Counted from the first letter of the stretch, positions 41,918-52,544 are shown. The stretch: 64,000 nt of DNA from Methyloterricola oryzae (GCF_000934725.1 NZ_JYNS01000001.1:496001-560000), one strand, 5' to 3'. Notes: generated by a model not told the origin, from the sequence alone. Program-made: numbers and translations.

Positions 41918-44278
41918 TTAGTCTGCGAGGGGCCCGACCCCGGGAACCTGAATGTAGCCGCGCCGCAGAATGGGAACCACATCCTGCCAGGGAATCGGGC
42001 GGGAGAACAGATAACCTTGAAAGCACGAGCAGCCCGCATCCCGCAGGAATACGAGTTCCTGTATGGTCTCAACACCCTCGGCGACAGTGTCCAGGCTGAG
42101 ATTGGTCGCCATATTGATGATGGACGTCACAATCGCCGCGTCGTTGGGATTCTCATGCAAACCAATGACGAACGATTTATCGATCTTCAATTGGTAGAGT
42201 GGCAACCTCCTCAAATAGGATAAGGAGGAATAGCCGGTGCCGAAGTCGTCGATGGACAACTGAATGCCACGCGCCGTCAATTCGTCCATGACTCTGACCA
42301 CCTGCTCCAGGCCATTCATCAGCACGTTTTCCGTCACCTCGAACTGCAGCCGCTCAGGCGGGAGGCCGGTTTCGTCCAGCACACGGTTCACCATGGCCAC
42401 GAAGTGAGGATCGTGGATCTGCTGCGGGCTGATATTGACACTGAGTCGCACCTCCGGGGAAATGTCCTCCGCCTGCAGCAGGCCGGCGAAGCGCAAGGCG
42501 CCCTCGCGCAGCACCCATTCCCCGAGCCGCAATATCAGTCCGGTCTCCTCGGCAATGGGAATGAACACATCCGGCGGAGTCATGACCCCGGAGGGCCGCG
42601 GCCACCGCAGTAGCGCCTCGATGCCGATGACCACCCCGTCCTGGTCCACCTGCGGCTGATAGTACAGCACAAATTCGCCGTTGCTGATCCCTTTGCGCAG
42701 GTCGCGCTCCAAAGCCAGGGCATTCTCCGCATCGGCTTGCATGGATGGCTCGAAAAAGCTGATCTGGTTCAGTCCCTGTCGCTTGGCATGGTACATGGCC
42801 GTATCCGCGCGCTTGACCAGTTCCTGGAAGCCAACCCCATCCGCTGGGAAAAATGCGACGCCGAGACCGAAACCAAGGCGGATGTCATTACCCCTGACTT
42901 CGAAAGGTCGGGTCAGTTCCTCCCGAACGGTCTCCGACAATCCCATGACCCGCCGTCGCAAACCCGCCTCACCACCAGGCTGCCCAGGCAGCATCAGGAG
43001 GAACTCATCGCCCCCCCAGCGTGCCAATGTCATTGGATGTCGGCATACCCTGGACAAGCGCTCGCCGATCTGGCGCATCAACTCGTCCCCTACCTCATGC
43101 CCCAAGGCATCGTTGACGTGCTTGAAGTGGTCAAGATCCAGGAAAACCACGGCTCCCCGATTGTCCATCACAGCAGGACGCGCCAGTTCAGCCTGGAGAT
43201 TCCGTTCGAACATCCGACGATTGGGCAGTCCCGTCAGTTCGTCGTGGGTTGCCTGACGGGTAAGCTTCTGGTCTGCCAGGCAACGGGTGATTGCCAGGGA
43301 CAGCACCTCGCTCAAGCGCCCCATGAAGGAGTCCTCGTGCGGTGATAAGGGCATCTTGTTGCGGTCCGCCGGAAGGTAATGCACAAGGGCACCCAGAATC
43401 CGGTCAGGGCCATGCAACGGTACCCAGTAACTGGGTAGACTGGGAGATCCAAGGTTGCGAAGGGATTCACAGGGAATGCGCTCCGCCGCGTCAACCAGGT
43501 ATGTCCCCGCTTGCAAGCGTTGAAGGCAGACGCAATCCGCCATCGATGTATGCTGACAAGCGCGCTGAGTGCTCGGCGATGGACCAATTCCGCTAGACAC
43601 CCATAAGCAGTCCTGCGCGGCGTGATCCGGCGCGAGTAGAATGAGATTGTGGCTTTCGGGCCCCCGCCACTCCAACTTTTCATTGAGCAGCCTGAGCGCC
43701 TCTGGCAGGAACGCGTCCAAGGACCCGCTGCCCAAGGCCAGTTTGGTCAACTCGCTCAGAACTTGCTCCCAGCGGGCCTGCTGGGCAAGATGCCGGTTTG
43801 CTTGTTCCAGTTCCGCAGTCCGTTCCGCAACCAGCACCTCCAGGCGAGCGCTGAACTCCTTTTCGGCGCGCCGCGCGGCCAGCAGTTCCATCTGCGTCCT
43901 CAGCCGGCTGAGTACCTCTTCGGCATGAAAAGGTTTGACAATGTAGTCGATACCACCTGCCTGGAATGCAGCCAGCTTCTCTTGCAGATCCTGCAGGGCA
44001 CTGATGAAGATGACAGGTATGTCGCGAGTCGCGGAATCCGATTTGAGGCGACGGCATACTTCCCGTCCGTCCATTCCCGGCATGCGGACGTCCAGCAAAA
44101 TAATATCGGGAGCTTCGGCCGCTACCGCGGACAGGGCCAATTCACCGTCTATCGCCAATCGGACCCGATAGCCCTCGTTTCGCAGAAGGCCTTCCAGCAC
44201 GCGCAGATTGGCAGAATTGTCGTCCACGACAAGCACGTTACCCAAGGGGTTTGGTGTCAAGCCAATGGTGTCCGACAT
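41918..44278 (-). CDS. Response regulator with GGDEF and EAL domains
   Basis: 786 residues. The receiver (about 12-130) has phospho-acceptor Asp in IILLDVRMPGMDG. A coiled coil and a GAF-like sensory region (about 170-335) follow, then GGDEF (about 345-505) with intact RWGGDEF, and EAL (about 520-775) with GIEALLRW, DDFGTGYSSL and FQGYLFSRP. Both cyclic-di-GMP synthesis and hydrolysis motifs look intact; the RxxD inhibitory site before GGDEF is absent. It is downstream of the mcp gene on the same strand, 108 bases away across a strong inverted repeat. Confidence 0.95.
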   Translation of the reverse strand: MSDTIGLTPNPLGNVLVVDDNSANLRVLEGLLRNEGYRVRLAIDGELALSAVAAEAPDIILLDVRMPGMDGREVCRRLKSDSATRDIPVIFISALQDLQEKLAAFQAGGIDYIVKPFHAEEVLSRLRTQMELLAARRAEKEFSARLEVLVAERTAELEQANRHLAQQARWEQVLSELTKLALGSGSLDAFLPEALRLLNEKLEWRGPESHNLILLAPDHAAQDCLWVSSGIGPSPSTQRACQHTSMADCVCLQRLQAGTYLVDAAERIPCESLRNLGSPSLPSYWVPLHGPDRILGALVHYLPADRNKMPLSPHEDSFMGRLSEVLSLAITRCLADQKLTRQATHDELTGLPNRRMFERNLQAELARPAVMDNRGAVVFLDLDHFKHVNDALGHEVGDELMRQIGERLSRVCRHPMTLARWGGDEFLLMLPGQPGGEAGLRRRVMGLSETVREELTRPFEVRGNDIRLGFGLGVAFFPADGVGFQELVKRADTAMYHAKRQGLNQISFFEPSMQADAENALALERDLRKGISNGEFVLYYQPQVDQDGVVIGIEALLRWPRPSGVMTPPDVFIPIAEETGLILRLGEWVLREGALRFAGLLQAEDISPEVRLSVNISPQQIHDPHFVAMVNRVLDETGLPPERLQFEVTENVLMNGLEQVVRVMDELTARGIQLSIDDFGTGYSSLSYLRRLPLYQLKIDKSFVIGLHENPNDAAIVTSIINMATNLSLDTVAEGVETIQELVFLRDAGCSCFQGYLFSRPIPWQDVVPILRRGYIQVPGVGPLAD

Positions 44279-44339
44279 TGTGAATCCCCCGCCCTTCGCT
44301 CAGATTTCAAGGCTTACCGTCTAATCGTGCATTTCGCGC

Positions 44340-44375
44340 CATGCCGGGGCCGGTGTTTACAACCACCCCGGCATG
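44340..44375. repeat. Long inverted repeat between mcp and the GGDEF-EAL gene
   Basis: Perfect 10-base arms CATGCCGGGG / CCCCGGCATG with a 16-base loop, just after the mcp stop. There is no T-run. It may attenuate or terminate read-through into the downstream gene. Confidence 0.55.
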
Positions 44376-44386
44376 CAACATCAGAG

Positions 44387-46900
44387 TCAGAACTCGGCCC
44401 AATCGTCGTCCTGCGATGCAGGACTTGAGGGCTTGAGCGGAGCCGATTTGGGAGAAGATTTCGGAACAGACCTGAGCTTGGCGGGTGCCGGAGCTGCTGC
44501 AACTGCGCGCAGCGCGGGCCGGCGCGCTGGCGCACTGGCCGATCCCTGAGAAAGTTTGAACTGTGCCACGGTTTCGGCCAGATTGGCAGCCTGCTCTTCC
44601 AGGGATTCGGCGGCAGCGGCTGCTTCCTCCACCAGCGCCGCATTCTGCTGGGTCACCTCGTCCATGTTCACCACCGCCTGGTTGACCTGCTCGATTCCGC
44701 TGCTCTGCTCCACCGAGGCGGCCGCGATTTCGGACATGATGTCGGTCACCCGTTTCACCGCAGACACGATCTCGTCCATGGTGCGGCCGGCTTCCGAGAC
44801 CAGATTGGCCCCGTCTTCCACCTTCTCCACCGAGTCGCCAATCAGCATCTTGATCTCCTTGGCCGCCGCCGCCGAGCGTTGCGCCAAGTTGCGCACCTCG
44901 CCCGCCACCACCGCGAAGCCGCGGCCTTGCTCGCCGGCGCGCGCCGCTTCCACCGCAGCGTTGAGTGCCAGGATGTTGGTCTGGAAGGCAATGCCATCGA
45001 TGACGCTGATGATGTCCACGATCTTGCGCGAGCTTTCGTTGATGGCGCTCATGGTGCCCACCACCTGCTGCACCACGTCGCCGCCGCGCACCGCCACATC
45101 GGAGGCGGCCACCGCCATCTGGTTGGCCTGCTTGGCGTTGTCGGCGTTCTGACGCACGGTGGATGCCAGTTCTTCCATGCTGGATGCGGTTTCCTCCAGA
45201 CTGGAGGCCTGCTGCTCCGTGCGTTGGGAGAGATCGGCATTGCCCGTTGCGATTTCCTGGGACGCCGTGTTGATGGCGTCGGTCGCCTCGCGGATCGCCT
45301 GAACGCTGGCCGACAGGTGTTCCACCGTGCGGTTCGCATCGTCGCGCAGTTGCGCGAAGGTGCCTTGGTAATTGGCGGTGATCTTCTGCGTCAGGTCACC
45401 GTGGGACAGGGCCCCCAGCACCCGCACGACTTCCTCCACCGGTCCGACTATGGCATCCAGGGTATCGTTCACTCCCTGCACGATCTTGCGGTAGTCGCCG
45501 TGATGTTTCGACGCGTCGGCGCGGGTGGCCAGTTTGCCCTCCACGCCTGCCCTGGAAAGCATCTGGGCGTCGGCCACCAAGGCATTGATGCTTTCGATGG
45601 CCACGTTCAGGTTGTTCTTGATGGCGTTGAAGTCACCGTTATAGGAAGCCGTGATCTTGGGCGGAATATCGCCGCGGGCAATACGTTCGATATTTTCCGC
45701 CGCCATATTAAGGGGCCCGATCACGGCGTCCAGCGTGCGGTTGAAACCATCCATCATCTCCTTGAAGCTGTGCTTGAATTTGCTGGCGTCGGCCCTGTTT
45801 GACAGCTGTCCCGCCACGGCCGCTTCCACCATGCGCATGATTTCGGCATGCATGGCCTGCAGACTGGCCTTGACACCATCCACCGCGGCGGTGATCTGTG
45901 CCTTCTTTCCAGGCAGGCGATCCATGTCCACGCTGAAATCGCCTTCAGCATATTGCTTGACCACTTCCACCACCCGCATCTTCACCGCGATATGGGAAGC
46001 GACCAGATCGTTGATATCCTGGGCCATCTGGCGATAGGCGCCTTGAAACTTGTCCGCCGGGATCACCTCATCGATCATGCCGGCAGCATGCTGATCCCAC
46101 ATGCGCTTCTGCTCGCGGGCAAATTCCTGCAGCACATCGATCAGCGCCCTGACGGCCACCACCATGCTGGCGCTATCTTTGCCGACGGTGTCAATGTTCA
46201 TTGAGATGTCGCCGGCGGCCATCCTGCGAGCGTATTCCGCCGCTTCGGAAGGCTCGCAGCCCAGGCTGGTCATGATGTTGCGTGCGATGAGCAGGCCTGA
46301 AGCTATCGCCACCGCCACCGCCAGGAGCCCGAGCACAACTACCCAGACGAAGGCGCTCTGGTACGCTGAACTGGCATCGGCGTAAGCCTGATCCACAAGA
46401 CTGCTCTGCTGCTCCAGAAACTCGTCCAGGACTTTGATCATTTCGCGCGAGGGCGCGCGCACCTTGTTCCAGAATACATTGATCGCTTCCGCGTTCTTGT
46501 TCTGGAGTGCCAGACGCAGGGCCTCGTCCGTCGCTCGGCGCATCTGGATCTTGAGGTCAGCAACCTTCCTCAGGTACTCCTTCCCCTGCGGGGTTTTCAC
46601 GTTCTCGCGCAGGAAGGTCTCATGCTCGTCAAACTTCTGCCGGACCGTGGGAAACCGGTCCGCCATTTCCTGGTTGATGGCCGGGTCGTCGGTGATAAAC
46701 AGGTTTCTCAAGGCGATCCCCTCCTCCCGCGCCTGGTCCAACAGGGTATTGATCGCCATGGTTTTCTTGAATTTGTCATTATTGATGTCATCCAGGCGGT
46801 CCTGGATCTGCGACATTTTCCACAGGCCGAAGGCGATGCTCAGCACCATCAGTGCGATCACCATCGCGAAACCGCCCACAATCTGGTCACGTACTTTCAT
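44387..46900 (-). CDS. Methyl-accepting chemotaxis protein with repeated HAMP-like modules
   Basis: 837 residues: TM1 (about 9-29), a four-helix-bundle sensor region, TM2 (about 185-208), HAMP, then several HAMP-like modules (repeats of GD followed by ADASK) and the conserved signalling hairpin [35 protein letters not shown]. The C-terminus is Pro/Ala-rich and ends DDDWAEF, an xWxxF pentapeptide like those that tether CheR/CheB. It is preceded by cheW on the same strand. Confidence 0.95.
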   Translation of the reverse strand: MKVRDQIVGGFAMVIALMVLSIAFGLWKMSQIQDRLDDINNDKFKKTMAINTLLDQAREEGIALRNLFITDDPAINQEMADRFPTVRQKFDEHETFLRENVKTPQGKEYLRKVADLKIQMRRATDEALRLALQNKNAEAINVFWNKVRAPSREMIKVLDEFLEQQSSLVDQAYADASSAYQSAFVWVVVLGLLAVAVAIASGLLIARNIMTSLGCEPSEAAEYARRMAAGDISMNIDTVGKDSASMVVAVRALIDVLQEFAREQKRMWDQHAAGMIDEVIPADKFQGAYRQMAQDINDLVASHIAVKMRVVEVVKQYAEGDFSVDMDRLPGKKAQITAAVDGVKASLQAMHAEIMRMVEAAVAGQLSNRADASKFKHSFKEMMDGFNRTLDAVIGPLNMAAENIERIARGDIPPKITASYNGDFNAIKNNLNVAIESINALVADAQMLSRAGVEGKLATRADASKHHGDYRKIVQGVNDTLDAIVGPVEEVVRVLGALSHGDLTQKITANYQGTFAQLRDDANRTVEHLSASVQAIREATDAINTASQEIATGNADLSQRTEQQASSLEETASSMEELASTVRQNADNAKQANQMAVAASDVAVRGGDVVQQVVGTMSAINESSRKIVDIISVIDGIAFQTNILALNAAVEAARAGEQGRGFAVVAGEVRNLAQRSAAAAKEIKMLIGDSVEKVEDGANLVSEAGRTMDEIVSAVKRVTDIMSEIAAASVEQSSGIEQVNQAVVNMDEVTQQNAALVEEAAAAAESLEEQAANLAETVAQFKLSQGSASAPARRPALRAVAAAPAPAKLRSVPKSSPKSAPLKPSSPASQDDDWAEF

Positions 46901-46984
46901 TGTTCTCTCCCGAAGGATCTATTTATTACTTTTGGCGTCGCCTTCGCGGGTAATCCATTGGCACTAACTTATCAAGCCTTGGTT

Positions 46985-47470
46985 TCAGGCGGCGCGGTCA
47001 AAAAGCGCCATGTCTTCGGCGGACATGAGCTTGGCAATGTCCACCAGGATAATCATGCGATCGTCGATGGTTCCCATGCCCAGGATGTACTCGGTGTTCA
47101 GAGCCGCTCCCATCTCAGGGGCCTCGCGAATCTGTTCCGGATTTAGGGAGATCACGTCGGAAACGCCGTCGACCACGATGCCGATGATGCGATCCGCCAC
47201 ATTCAGAACGATCACTACGGTCAAGGCGTTGTAGGTGACGTTGCTGAGTCCAAATTTGATGCGCATGTCGATGATGGGCACGATCTCACCGCGCAGATTG
47301 ATAACGCCCTTGATGAAATCCGGCGCGTTGGCGATCTTGGTGACAGTCTCGTAGCCCCGGATCTCCTGAACGTTGAGAATGGCGACCCCGTACTCCTCGT
47401 CGCCGAGCGTCAGCGTCAGCCACTCGGTTCCGTGGACGTTCTGGTCTGACTTTTCATACGTTTCTTGCAT
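46985..47470 (-). CDS. cheW: Chemotaxis coupling protein CheW
   Basis: 161-residue SH3-like adaptor linking receptors to CheA. It has the pattern [24 protein letters not shown] and [13 protein letters not shown] lies nine bases before the ATG at 47470; the longer frame to 47572 is not homologous. It is the first gene of a cheW-mcp unit. Confidence 0.94.
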   Translation of the reverse strand: MQETYEKSDQNVHGTEWLTLTLGDEEYGVAILNVQEIRGYETVTKIANAPDFIKGVINLRGEIVPIIDMRIKFGLSNVTYNALTVVIVLNVADRIIGIVVDGVSDVISLNPEQIREAPEMGAALNTEYILGMGTIDDRMIILVDIAKLMSAEDMALFDRAA

Positions 47471-47561
47471 GGCCGGAAACTCCGCTGCGATGGATTGGGT
47501 AACGGCCCACCCTGGACCAGGCCGGGGCTTCGCGAATATCGAGCGGAATGCTGCGCCATCG

Positions 47562-47595
47562 CGGGATGGCACCGACCAGATCTGGCGCCATCCCG
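47562..47595. repeat. Inverted repeat in the cheW leader
   Basis: CGGGATGGC / GCCATCCCG arms with a 16-base loop, 92-125 bases upstream of the cheW start on the minus strand. It may form a 5' leader hairpin; role unknown. Confidence 0.4.
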
Positions 47596-47709
47596 TGACA
47601 GGTGACGCGTGAGGTGTGGGGACACAACAAGTTTAGTCGCGAATAGAAAATCCGCAGGGGCCGAAGCGTCCCGCACGGATTGAGGAGCGTGGCGCAGAAT
47701 AGCTTTTAG

Positions 47710-47732
47710 GTGCCGCCAAGACCCGGCGGCAC
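47710..47732. terminator. Hairpin after the ADP-ribosylglycohydrolase gene
   Basis: 8-base stem GTGCCGCC / GGCGGCAC with a seven-base loop immediately after the stop of the minus-strand gene ending at 47743. The T-tract is poor. Confidence 0.45.
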
Positions 47733-47742
47733 GAGGAGTACG

Positions 47743-48696
47743 TCAGTCCGGGCTATCGGAAACGAGGGTATCGATCAGCAAGGCTTCGGCCCTGCCAGGG
47801 CCGGCCGCCAGCAGGCGGTCTGCCAGAGCGCGAATTTCCTGGTCCATGGCGAGTTTTTCGAGCCAGGCTGGCGGAATCGCCGATTCGCCGTAAAAGGCGC
47901 CCGCGAGTTGCCCGCAGATGGCCGCCGTGGTATCCGCATCGTCGCCCAAGTTGGCGGCCTTGAGCACAGCCTCCGCGAAACTTCGGCTGTGCGCAAAGCA
48001 CCATAGGGCGGCTTCCAGGCTCTCCACCACATAGCCCGAGCCACGCACCTGGGACTCCGCCTTGCCCCGGTAGTCCCCCCGGGCCAGCGCGACAATGGAG
48101 GCACAGCCCTGGAAGCCTTCCGCATCCCCCAGCAAGACCTCGTTCCTGCCGGCGCCGGCCAGCGCCCGGCCGATCGCCCGCGCCAGGAAGCGGGCGGCAT
48201 CGAGACACTCCTCGGCGGCGTGGGTCGTCCTGGAACTCTCGACCGCAAACTGCTCGGCCAAATTCAGGTCAGGGAAATAAAATAGCGGCACCGGCGCCAG
48301 CCGCATGAGGCTGCCGTTCCCCGCCGCCCAAGGGTCTGCCGAGCCGGCAAAGGGATCGCCATCCTGGCGATAGCGACGCAGCGCTGCCGCCACTGTCGCG
48401 CCGATGTCAAAGCAGGTCCCGGTGCTGCTCAAATAGCCCTCTTGCGACCAGCGGCAATAGCGTTCCATCTGGTCACGCGGGTCGAATCCGCCGCGTTCGA
48501 GCAGGCTGGTGGCAAGACACAAGGCCATGGACGTATCGTCCGTCCACTGGCCGGCCTCCAGTCCGAACGGGCCGCCGCCGACCATGTCGGTGAGCGGCGT
48601 AAAACTGCCGCGGCGGCGAAACTCAAGGGTCGTGCCAACCGCATCCCCGACCGCGAGACCCAGCAGGCACCCGCGGAACTTGCTCCTCAACCCCAT
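47743..48696 (-). CDS. ADP-ribosylglycohydrolase (DraG family)
   Basis: 317 residues of the all-alpha di-Mg fold. Metal sites are visible at GQWTDDTSMAL (Thr52-Asp53-Asp54) and near the C-terminus at LGDDADTTAAICGQLAGA. The family includes DraG, which reactivates nitrogenase reductase, but many members act on other ADP-ribosylated targets. No draT is in the window, so the nitrogenase link is only suggested by the nearby NifA-driven operon. Confidence 0.9.
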   Translation of the reverse strand: MGLRSKFRGCLLGLAVGDAVGTTLEFRRRGSFTPLTDMVGGGPFGLEAGQWTDDTSMALCLATSLLERGGFDPRDQMERYCRWSQEGYLSSTGTCFDIGATVAAALRRYRQDGDPFAGSADPWAAGNGSLMRLAPVPLFYFPDLNLAEQFAVESSRTTHAAEECLDAARFLARAIGRALAGAGRNEVLLGDAEGFQGCASIVALARGDYRGKAESQVRGSGYVVESLEAALWCFAHSRSFAEAVLKAANLGDDADTTAAICGQLAGAFYGESAIPPAWLEKLAMDQEIRALADRLLAAGPGRAEALLIDTLVSDSPD

Positions 48697-48950
48697 ATCG
48701 CGTCCTCCTCACGTCCCTCCATACGCCGATGCCCAGGATGCGCGTCGCTTACGGCGCACCTCAAACGGTCCCAGGTCCCAAGACCTGCCAGCTCGCCTGG
48801 CAACTTCGCGACGGAGCGGTGATTTGCAACAGCCTGAATGTGCATTCCACACAGAACCCGATGACAGCATGGATTAAAACAGATCCACGGCCGCCCATAG
48901 CACCGGGAATCGGCCGCAGGTTCGACCACGAATGCACGGGAGGCGCCGCC

Positions 48951-49130
48951 ATGAAAGAAGTCATCGCCCAGCTGATCCACACCTGCCGGGGATACGGTTA
49001 TGAAACCGCCGGCATGATTATCTGCTTCTTCGATGATGCGCAACAGGCCCAGCGCTGCGCGCTGTTGATCCGGTCCAGGTCTGGCAGGCCAACTGAGGTA
49101 TATGGCAGCCAGCTCTCGGTATTTCTTTGA
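48951..49130 (+). CDS. Small hypothetical protein (59 aa)
   Basis: 59 residues with an excellent GGGAGG seven bases before the ATG. It starts MKEVIAQLIHTCRGYGYETA and has three cysteines. No family recognised. It is convergent with feoB but, by sequence, is not FeoC. Confidence 0.6.
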   Translation: MKEVIAQLIHTCRGYGYETAGMIICFFDDAQQAQRCALLIRSRSGRPTEVYGSQLSVFL

Positions 49131-49159
49131 GGGCGCGGGGCGTTGTGCCCCCGGCTGAT

Positions 49160-50947
49160 TCAGAAACCGAGCCAGCGCGCGCTTTGGTAAAAGGCAAAGC
49201 AGGTCAGCCAGGCTAGCGCCAAGGACCAGGCCACCGAGCCAAACATGAAGGCATTACTCTTGGCCTCGCTGCGCAGCGTGGCCACGGCCGAGAGGCAGGG
49301 CGTGTAGATCAGCACGAACAGCATGAAGCTGTAAGCCTGCACCCAGTCCAGCTTGCGGCCGATGAGTTCCATGAGTGCGCCACCTTCAAGCCCGTAAATG
49401 GCAGCCAAGGAGCCAATCACGATTTCCTTGGCAACGAATCCGAAGATCAGCACAATGCCCAACTCTGCGTCGATGCCGATCGGGCTCAACACCGGCGCCA
49501 ACCAGGTGCTGAGCTGGCCGGCCAGGGTGCCGAGGCTTCCCGGTGGGACATCGGTTGGTACATGGGTCAGCACCCAGACAGCCACCACGCCGCCGGTGAT
49601 GAACTTAGTGGCGCGCTTGAGAAAATGGCGAATCTCTTGCCAACCGCGCAGCAGGATTTGACGAGTCGTGGGTAGGCGGTAGGGCGGCAGTTCCAGGATG
49701 AACGGCTCGCTGCTGACGTAGTGCCGCCGGAACAGCAAGGCGGTCAACAGGGCGGAGGCGAAACTCAGCAGGTAAAGGCTGAAGAGGGCAAAGGGCGCCG
49801 CCTGCGTCGTGAAGATGGCCGCGATGATGAACAGGAACACCTGCAGCCGCGCGGAACACAGCGAAAACGGGATAACCAGCATGGTGAGCAGGCGCAGCCC
49901 GCGCGAGCGCATGATGCGGGTCCCCATGAGTGCGGGCACATTGCAGCCAAATCCCATGAGCAGCATGACGAAGCTGCGTCCGTCCAGGCCCAGCCTGGCC
50001 ATCAGGGAATCCATCAGGTAAGCCGCTCGGGACAGATAACCGCTATCTTCCACCACGGTCATGACCAGGAAGAACAGGACGATCACCGGCACAAAGGCGG
50101 CCACCGTGCCGACGCCGTTGTAAATCCCGTCCAGCAATAGCCCTTGCCCCCAGGCTGGCAGACCCGCGAGCAGAGGTTCCAGGGCCAGCGTCCGAAACTC
50201 TTGCAACAGCCAGGCCATGCCATCCTGTATGGGTTTGCCCGCAGTGAAGATGAACTGAAACAGGAGGAACATGATGAGGAAGAACAGCGGCAGTCCCAAC
50301 AGGGGATGCAGCAGGACGCGGTCCAACCGGGCCGTCATGCCTTCGGGCATGAGCTTGGGTATCTGTACGGAGCCGCGCAGAATTTGCTCCATGTCCGCTT
50401 CGATGGCGTCGTCGGCCGCCAGGCTGTCTCGCAATTGAGCGGTATTGCTCGGATGGCTTTCGCGCAGGGCACCGGCAATGGTCTGGGTCGCGCCGGCGAA
50501 CCCTTCGCCATACTTGGCGCTGATCCAGGCCACGGGCATATTCAAGCCGGCTGCAAGCCTTTGCAGATCGATGGAGATGCCGGCCCGCTTGGTTTCGTCG
50601 GACATGTTCAGGAGCAGCACCATGTTCAGCCCCAATTGACGGGCCTGAAGCGCCAGGCTGAGCTGCCTTTCGATCTGGGTACCGTTGACGATCACCACCA
50701 GGAGGTCGATGGCATTGTTCTCCAGGAACCGGCGCACGACTTTCTCGTCCTCCGAAAATCCATGGAAATCGTAGATTCCAGGCAGATCGACCACTTGCAC
50801 CAGATGCCCGCCCAGCGGAATCTTGGCCGCCATCAGGTCAATGGTGATGCCTGGCCAATTGCCAACCCGCGCCGAGGCGCCGGTAAATCGGTTGAAAAAC
50901 GTCGATTTGCCCGTGTTCGGCATTCCGAGGAGGGCAATGCACTTCAT
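49160..50947 (-). CDS. feoB: Ferrous iron transporter FeoB
   Basis: 595 residues: an N-terminal G domain (G1 GMPNTGKST, G2 in NWPGITID, G3 DLPGIY, G4 NMSD) and a polytopic transporter part with GFGCNVPALMGTR and CSARLQVFLF. It is shorter than the E. coli protein (about 770), mainly through a compact G-to-membrane spacer and loops. The start overlaps feoA by four bases. Confidence 0.95.
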   Translation of the reverse strand: MKCIALLGMPNTGKSTFFNRFTGASARVGNWPGITIDLMAAKIPLGGHLVQVVDLPGIYDFHGFSEDEKVVRRFLENNAIDLLVVIVNGTQIERQLSLALQARQLGLNMVLLLNMSDETKRAGISIDLQRLAAGLNMPVAWISAKYGEGFAGATQTIAGALRESHPSNTAQLRDSLAADDAIEADMEQILRGSVQIPKLMPEGMTARLDRVLLHPLLGLPLFFLIMFLLFQFIFTAGKPIQDGMAWLLQEFRTLALEPLLAGLPAWGQGLLLDGIYNGVGTVAAFVPVIVLFFLVMTVVEDSGYLSRAAYLMDSLMARLGLDGRSFVMLLMGFGCNVPALMGTRIMRSRGLRLLTMLVIPFSLCSARLQVFLFIIAAIFTTQAAPFALFSLYLLSFASALLTALLFRRHYVSSEPFILELPPYRLPTTRQILLRGWQEIRHFLKRATKFITGGVVAVWVLTHVPTDVPPGSLGTLAGQLSTWLAPVLSPIGIDAELGIVLIFGFVAKEIVIGSLAAIYGLEGGALMELIGRKLDWVQAYSFMLFVLIYTPCLSAVATLRSEAKSNAFMFGSVAWSLALAWLTCFAFYQSARWLGF

Positions 50948-51186
50948 GGATTCGCCGTATCAGAAACACGAATCTTCTCTGCGTCCGTGCGGCGCATGAT
51001 GACATCGGTAGTGCCCACCCGGAGTTGCAAGGGCCCTGAAAACCAGGCACGCCTCACCATGCGCACCTCCCGCCCAACCCGAAAGCCCATTGCCCACAAG
51101 CGGTGATGCAAGGCCTCGTCGGCTGCGATGTCCTTGATGATAGCGACCGCCCCGGGTTCGAGCACGCTAAGACTGAATTCAGACAT
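50944..51186 (-). CDS. feoA: FeoA
   Basis: 80-residue SH3-like partner of FeoB with LWAMGFRVGREVRMVRRA and QLRVGTTDVIMRRTDAEKI. The ATG at 51186 has a weak ribosome-binding site. ATGA overlap with feoB shows coupling. Confidence 0.92.
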   Translation of the reverse strand: MSEFSLSVLEPGAVAIIKDIAADEALHHRLWAMGFRVGREVRMVRRAWFSGPLQLRVGTTDVIMRRTDAEKIRVSDTANP

Positions 51187-51382
51187 GGAAGATATTGCCA
51201 GATGATAACGGTTCCCGATTATCTCCGTCGCACCGGCCTTGTGCAAGGGTTTCCGCTCACTATTTCTTACGAGGCGAGGAGGCAGGGTCGATAGCGATTG
51301 AGGAAGCAGCCGGCAACGAGGGTCACGCTAAACGCGTGGTGTCGATGCCGCCCGCTTTACGGCGGATCAGCGCGAGACCGCA

Positions 51383-52201
51383 TCAATCCGCGGACCGGCT
51401 GGCTACCTTGCACAGTTCGAGCATTTCGAAGTACGGGTCCTGGCCGCCCTCGACAGGCCGCTCGGCAGCCTGCAATCGATGCTCGAGGGCTTCTATGCGG
51501 TCGAGCAGCGCGGCTATGGTCTGGCTGACGACATCGGGAATGTGATGGTGATCCAGGTCGATGCCCCTAGGGTTCATCGCGATGCCCTGGCGGGGCTGAA
51601 CAATCTTGCCCGGTATGCCCACCACGGTCTTGTTGGCCGGAACGTCCTTGACGACCACGGAGTTGGCGCCCACCCGGACATTGTGGCCGAGCACGATGGG
51701 ACCCAGCACTTTGGCGCCCGCGCCGATCAGCACACCGTTACCCAGGGTCGGATGGCGCTTGCCCTTGTTCCAGGTGGTCCCGCCCAGGGTCACGCCGTGA
51801 TAGAGGGTGACATCGTCCCCAATCTCGGCGGTCTCGCCTATGACCACACCGGCCCCGTGGTCGATGAAAAAGCGCCGGCCGATCCGGGCCCCGGGGTGGA
51901 TGTCGATATTGCTCCACAGCCTGGCCAAAAACGAGAGAAGACGCGCGCCGTAACGGAAGCCGCCACGCCAGAGGCGGTGGCTCAGGCGGTGAACCAGAAT
52001 GGCATGAACCCCGGGATAGGTGGTCAGCACCTCGAAATGACTGCGCGCGGCCGGATCCCGCGCGAACACACAGGCAATGTCCTCGCGCCAGGCTGCCCAC
52101 AAACCCGCTTCGTCCGCCACGTCTTGCGGCAGCGAGGGAACCGCCGATTCCGGTACCTGCACCAAGCGCTCCCACACGGGACCATTCACTGATTTTGTCA
52201 T
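51383..52201 (-). CDS. cysE: Serine O-acetyltransferase
   Basis: 272 residues; first committed step of cysteine synthesis. It has the hexapeptide-repeat beta-helix with the catalytic [16 protein letters not shown] and [20 protein letters not shown]. The C-terminal region is longer than in the short EpsC-type enzymes. In nitrogen fixers an extra copy (nifP/cysE1) raises cysteine for cluster synthesis; here the context (feoAB nearby) does not decide. Confidence 0.94.
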   Translation of the reverse strand: MTKSVNGPVWERLVQVPESAVPSLPQDVADEAGLWAAWREDIACVFARDPAARSHFEVLTTYPGVHAILVHRLSHRLWRGGFRYGARLLSFLARLWSNIDIHPGARIGRRFFIDHGAGVVIGETAEIGDDVTLYHGVTLGGTTWNKGKRHPTLGNGVLIGAGAKVLGPIVLGHNVRVGANSVVVKDVPANKTVVGIPGKIVQPRQGIAMNPRGIDLDHHHIPDVVSQTIAALLDRIEALEHRLQAAERPVEGGQDPYFEMLELCKVASRSAD

Positions 52202-52373
52202 GGGTACCCTGCACTCATTAAGCTGATGGGACCTTGCCGTTGGTAATATGGCGAAGCATCCGTGTCCTCGCCTCTCTGTTTGAATCCTTTGGATTCATCC
52301 AGCACTTTTTGAGGCATGATCTGCCGCTGACCATACGGTTCCGTAACTGCCCCGGACAGTCCGCCTGACACCC

Positions 52374-52544
52374 TCACCAGGCAGTGACACTCCAACCGGT
52401 TTTACCCGGCACGGGCGGCCGCGTCACGATGTAATAGGGATATTCCGCCGCACTCGCTCCGGGCGCAGAGGCGCTTGACTCTTCGTCTACCCCCGCGATT
52501 TCGAATCGTTCCTGACGCACGTCTGCTTCGGTCTCGGTCTTCAT
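52374..52544 (-). CDS. Small hypothetical protein (56 aa)
   Basis: A 56-residue frame starting MKTETEADVRQERFEIAG and ending GKTGWSVTAW. GAGGT lies five bases before the ATG. The N-terminal half is acidic; the C-terminal half is YPYYIVTRPPVPG. No family recognised. It is upstream of cysE on the same strand, 172 bases away. It is too short to be certain, but the ribosome-binding site and codon pattern support it. Confidence 0.55.
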   Translation of the reverse strand: MKTETEADVRQERFEIAGVDEESSASAPGASAAEYPYYIVTRPPVPGKTGWSVTAW

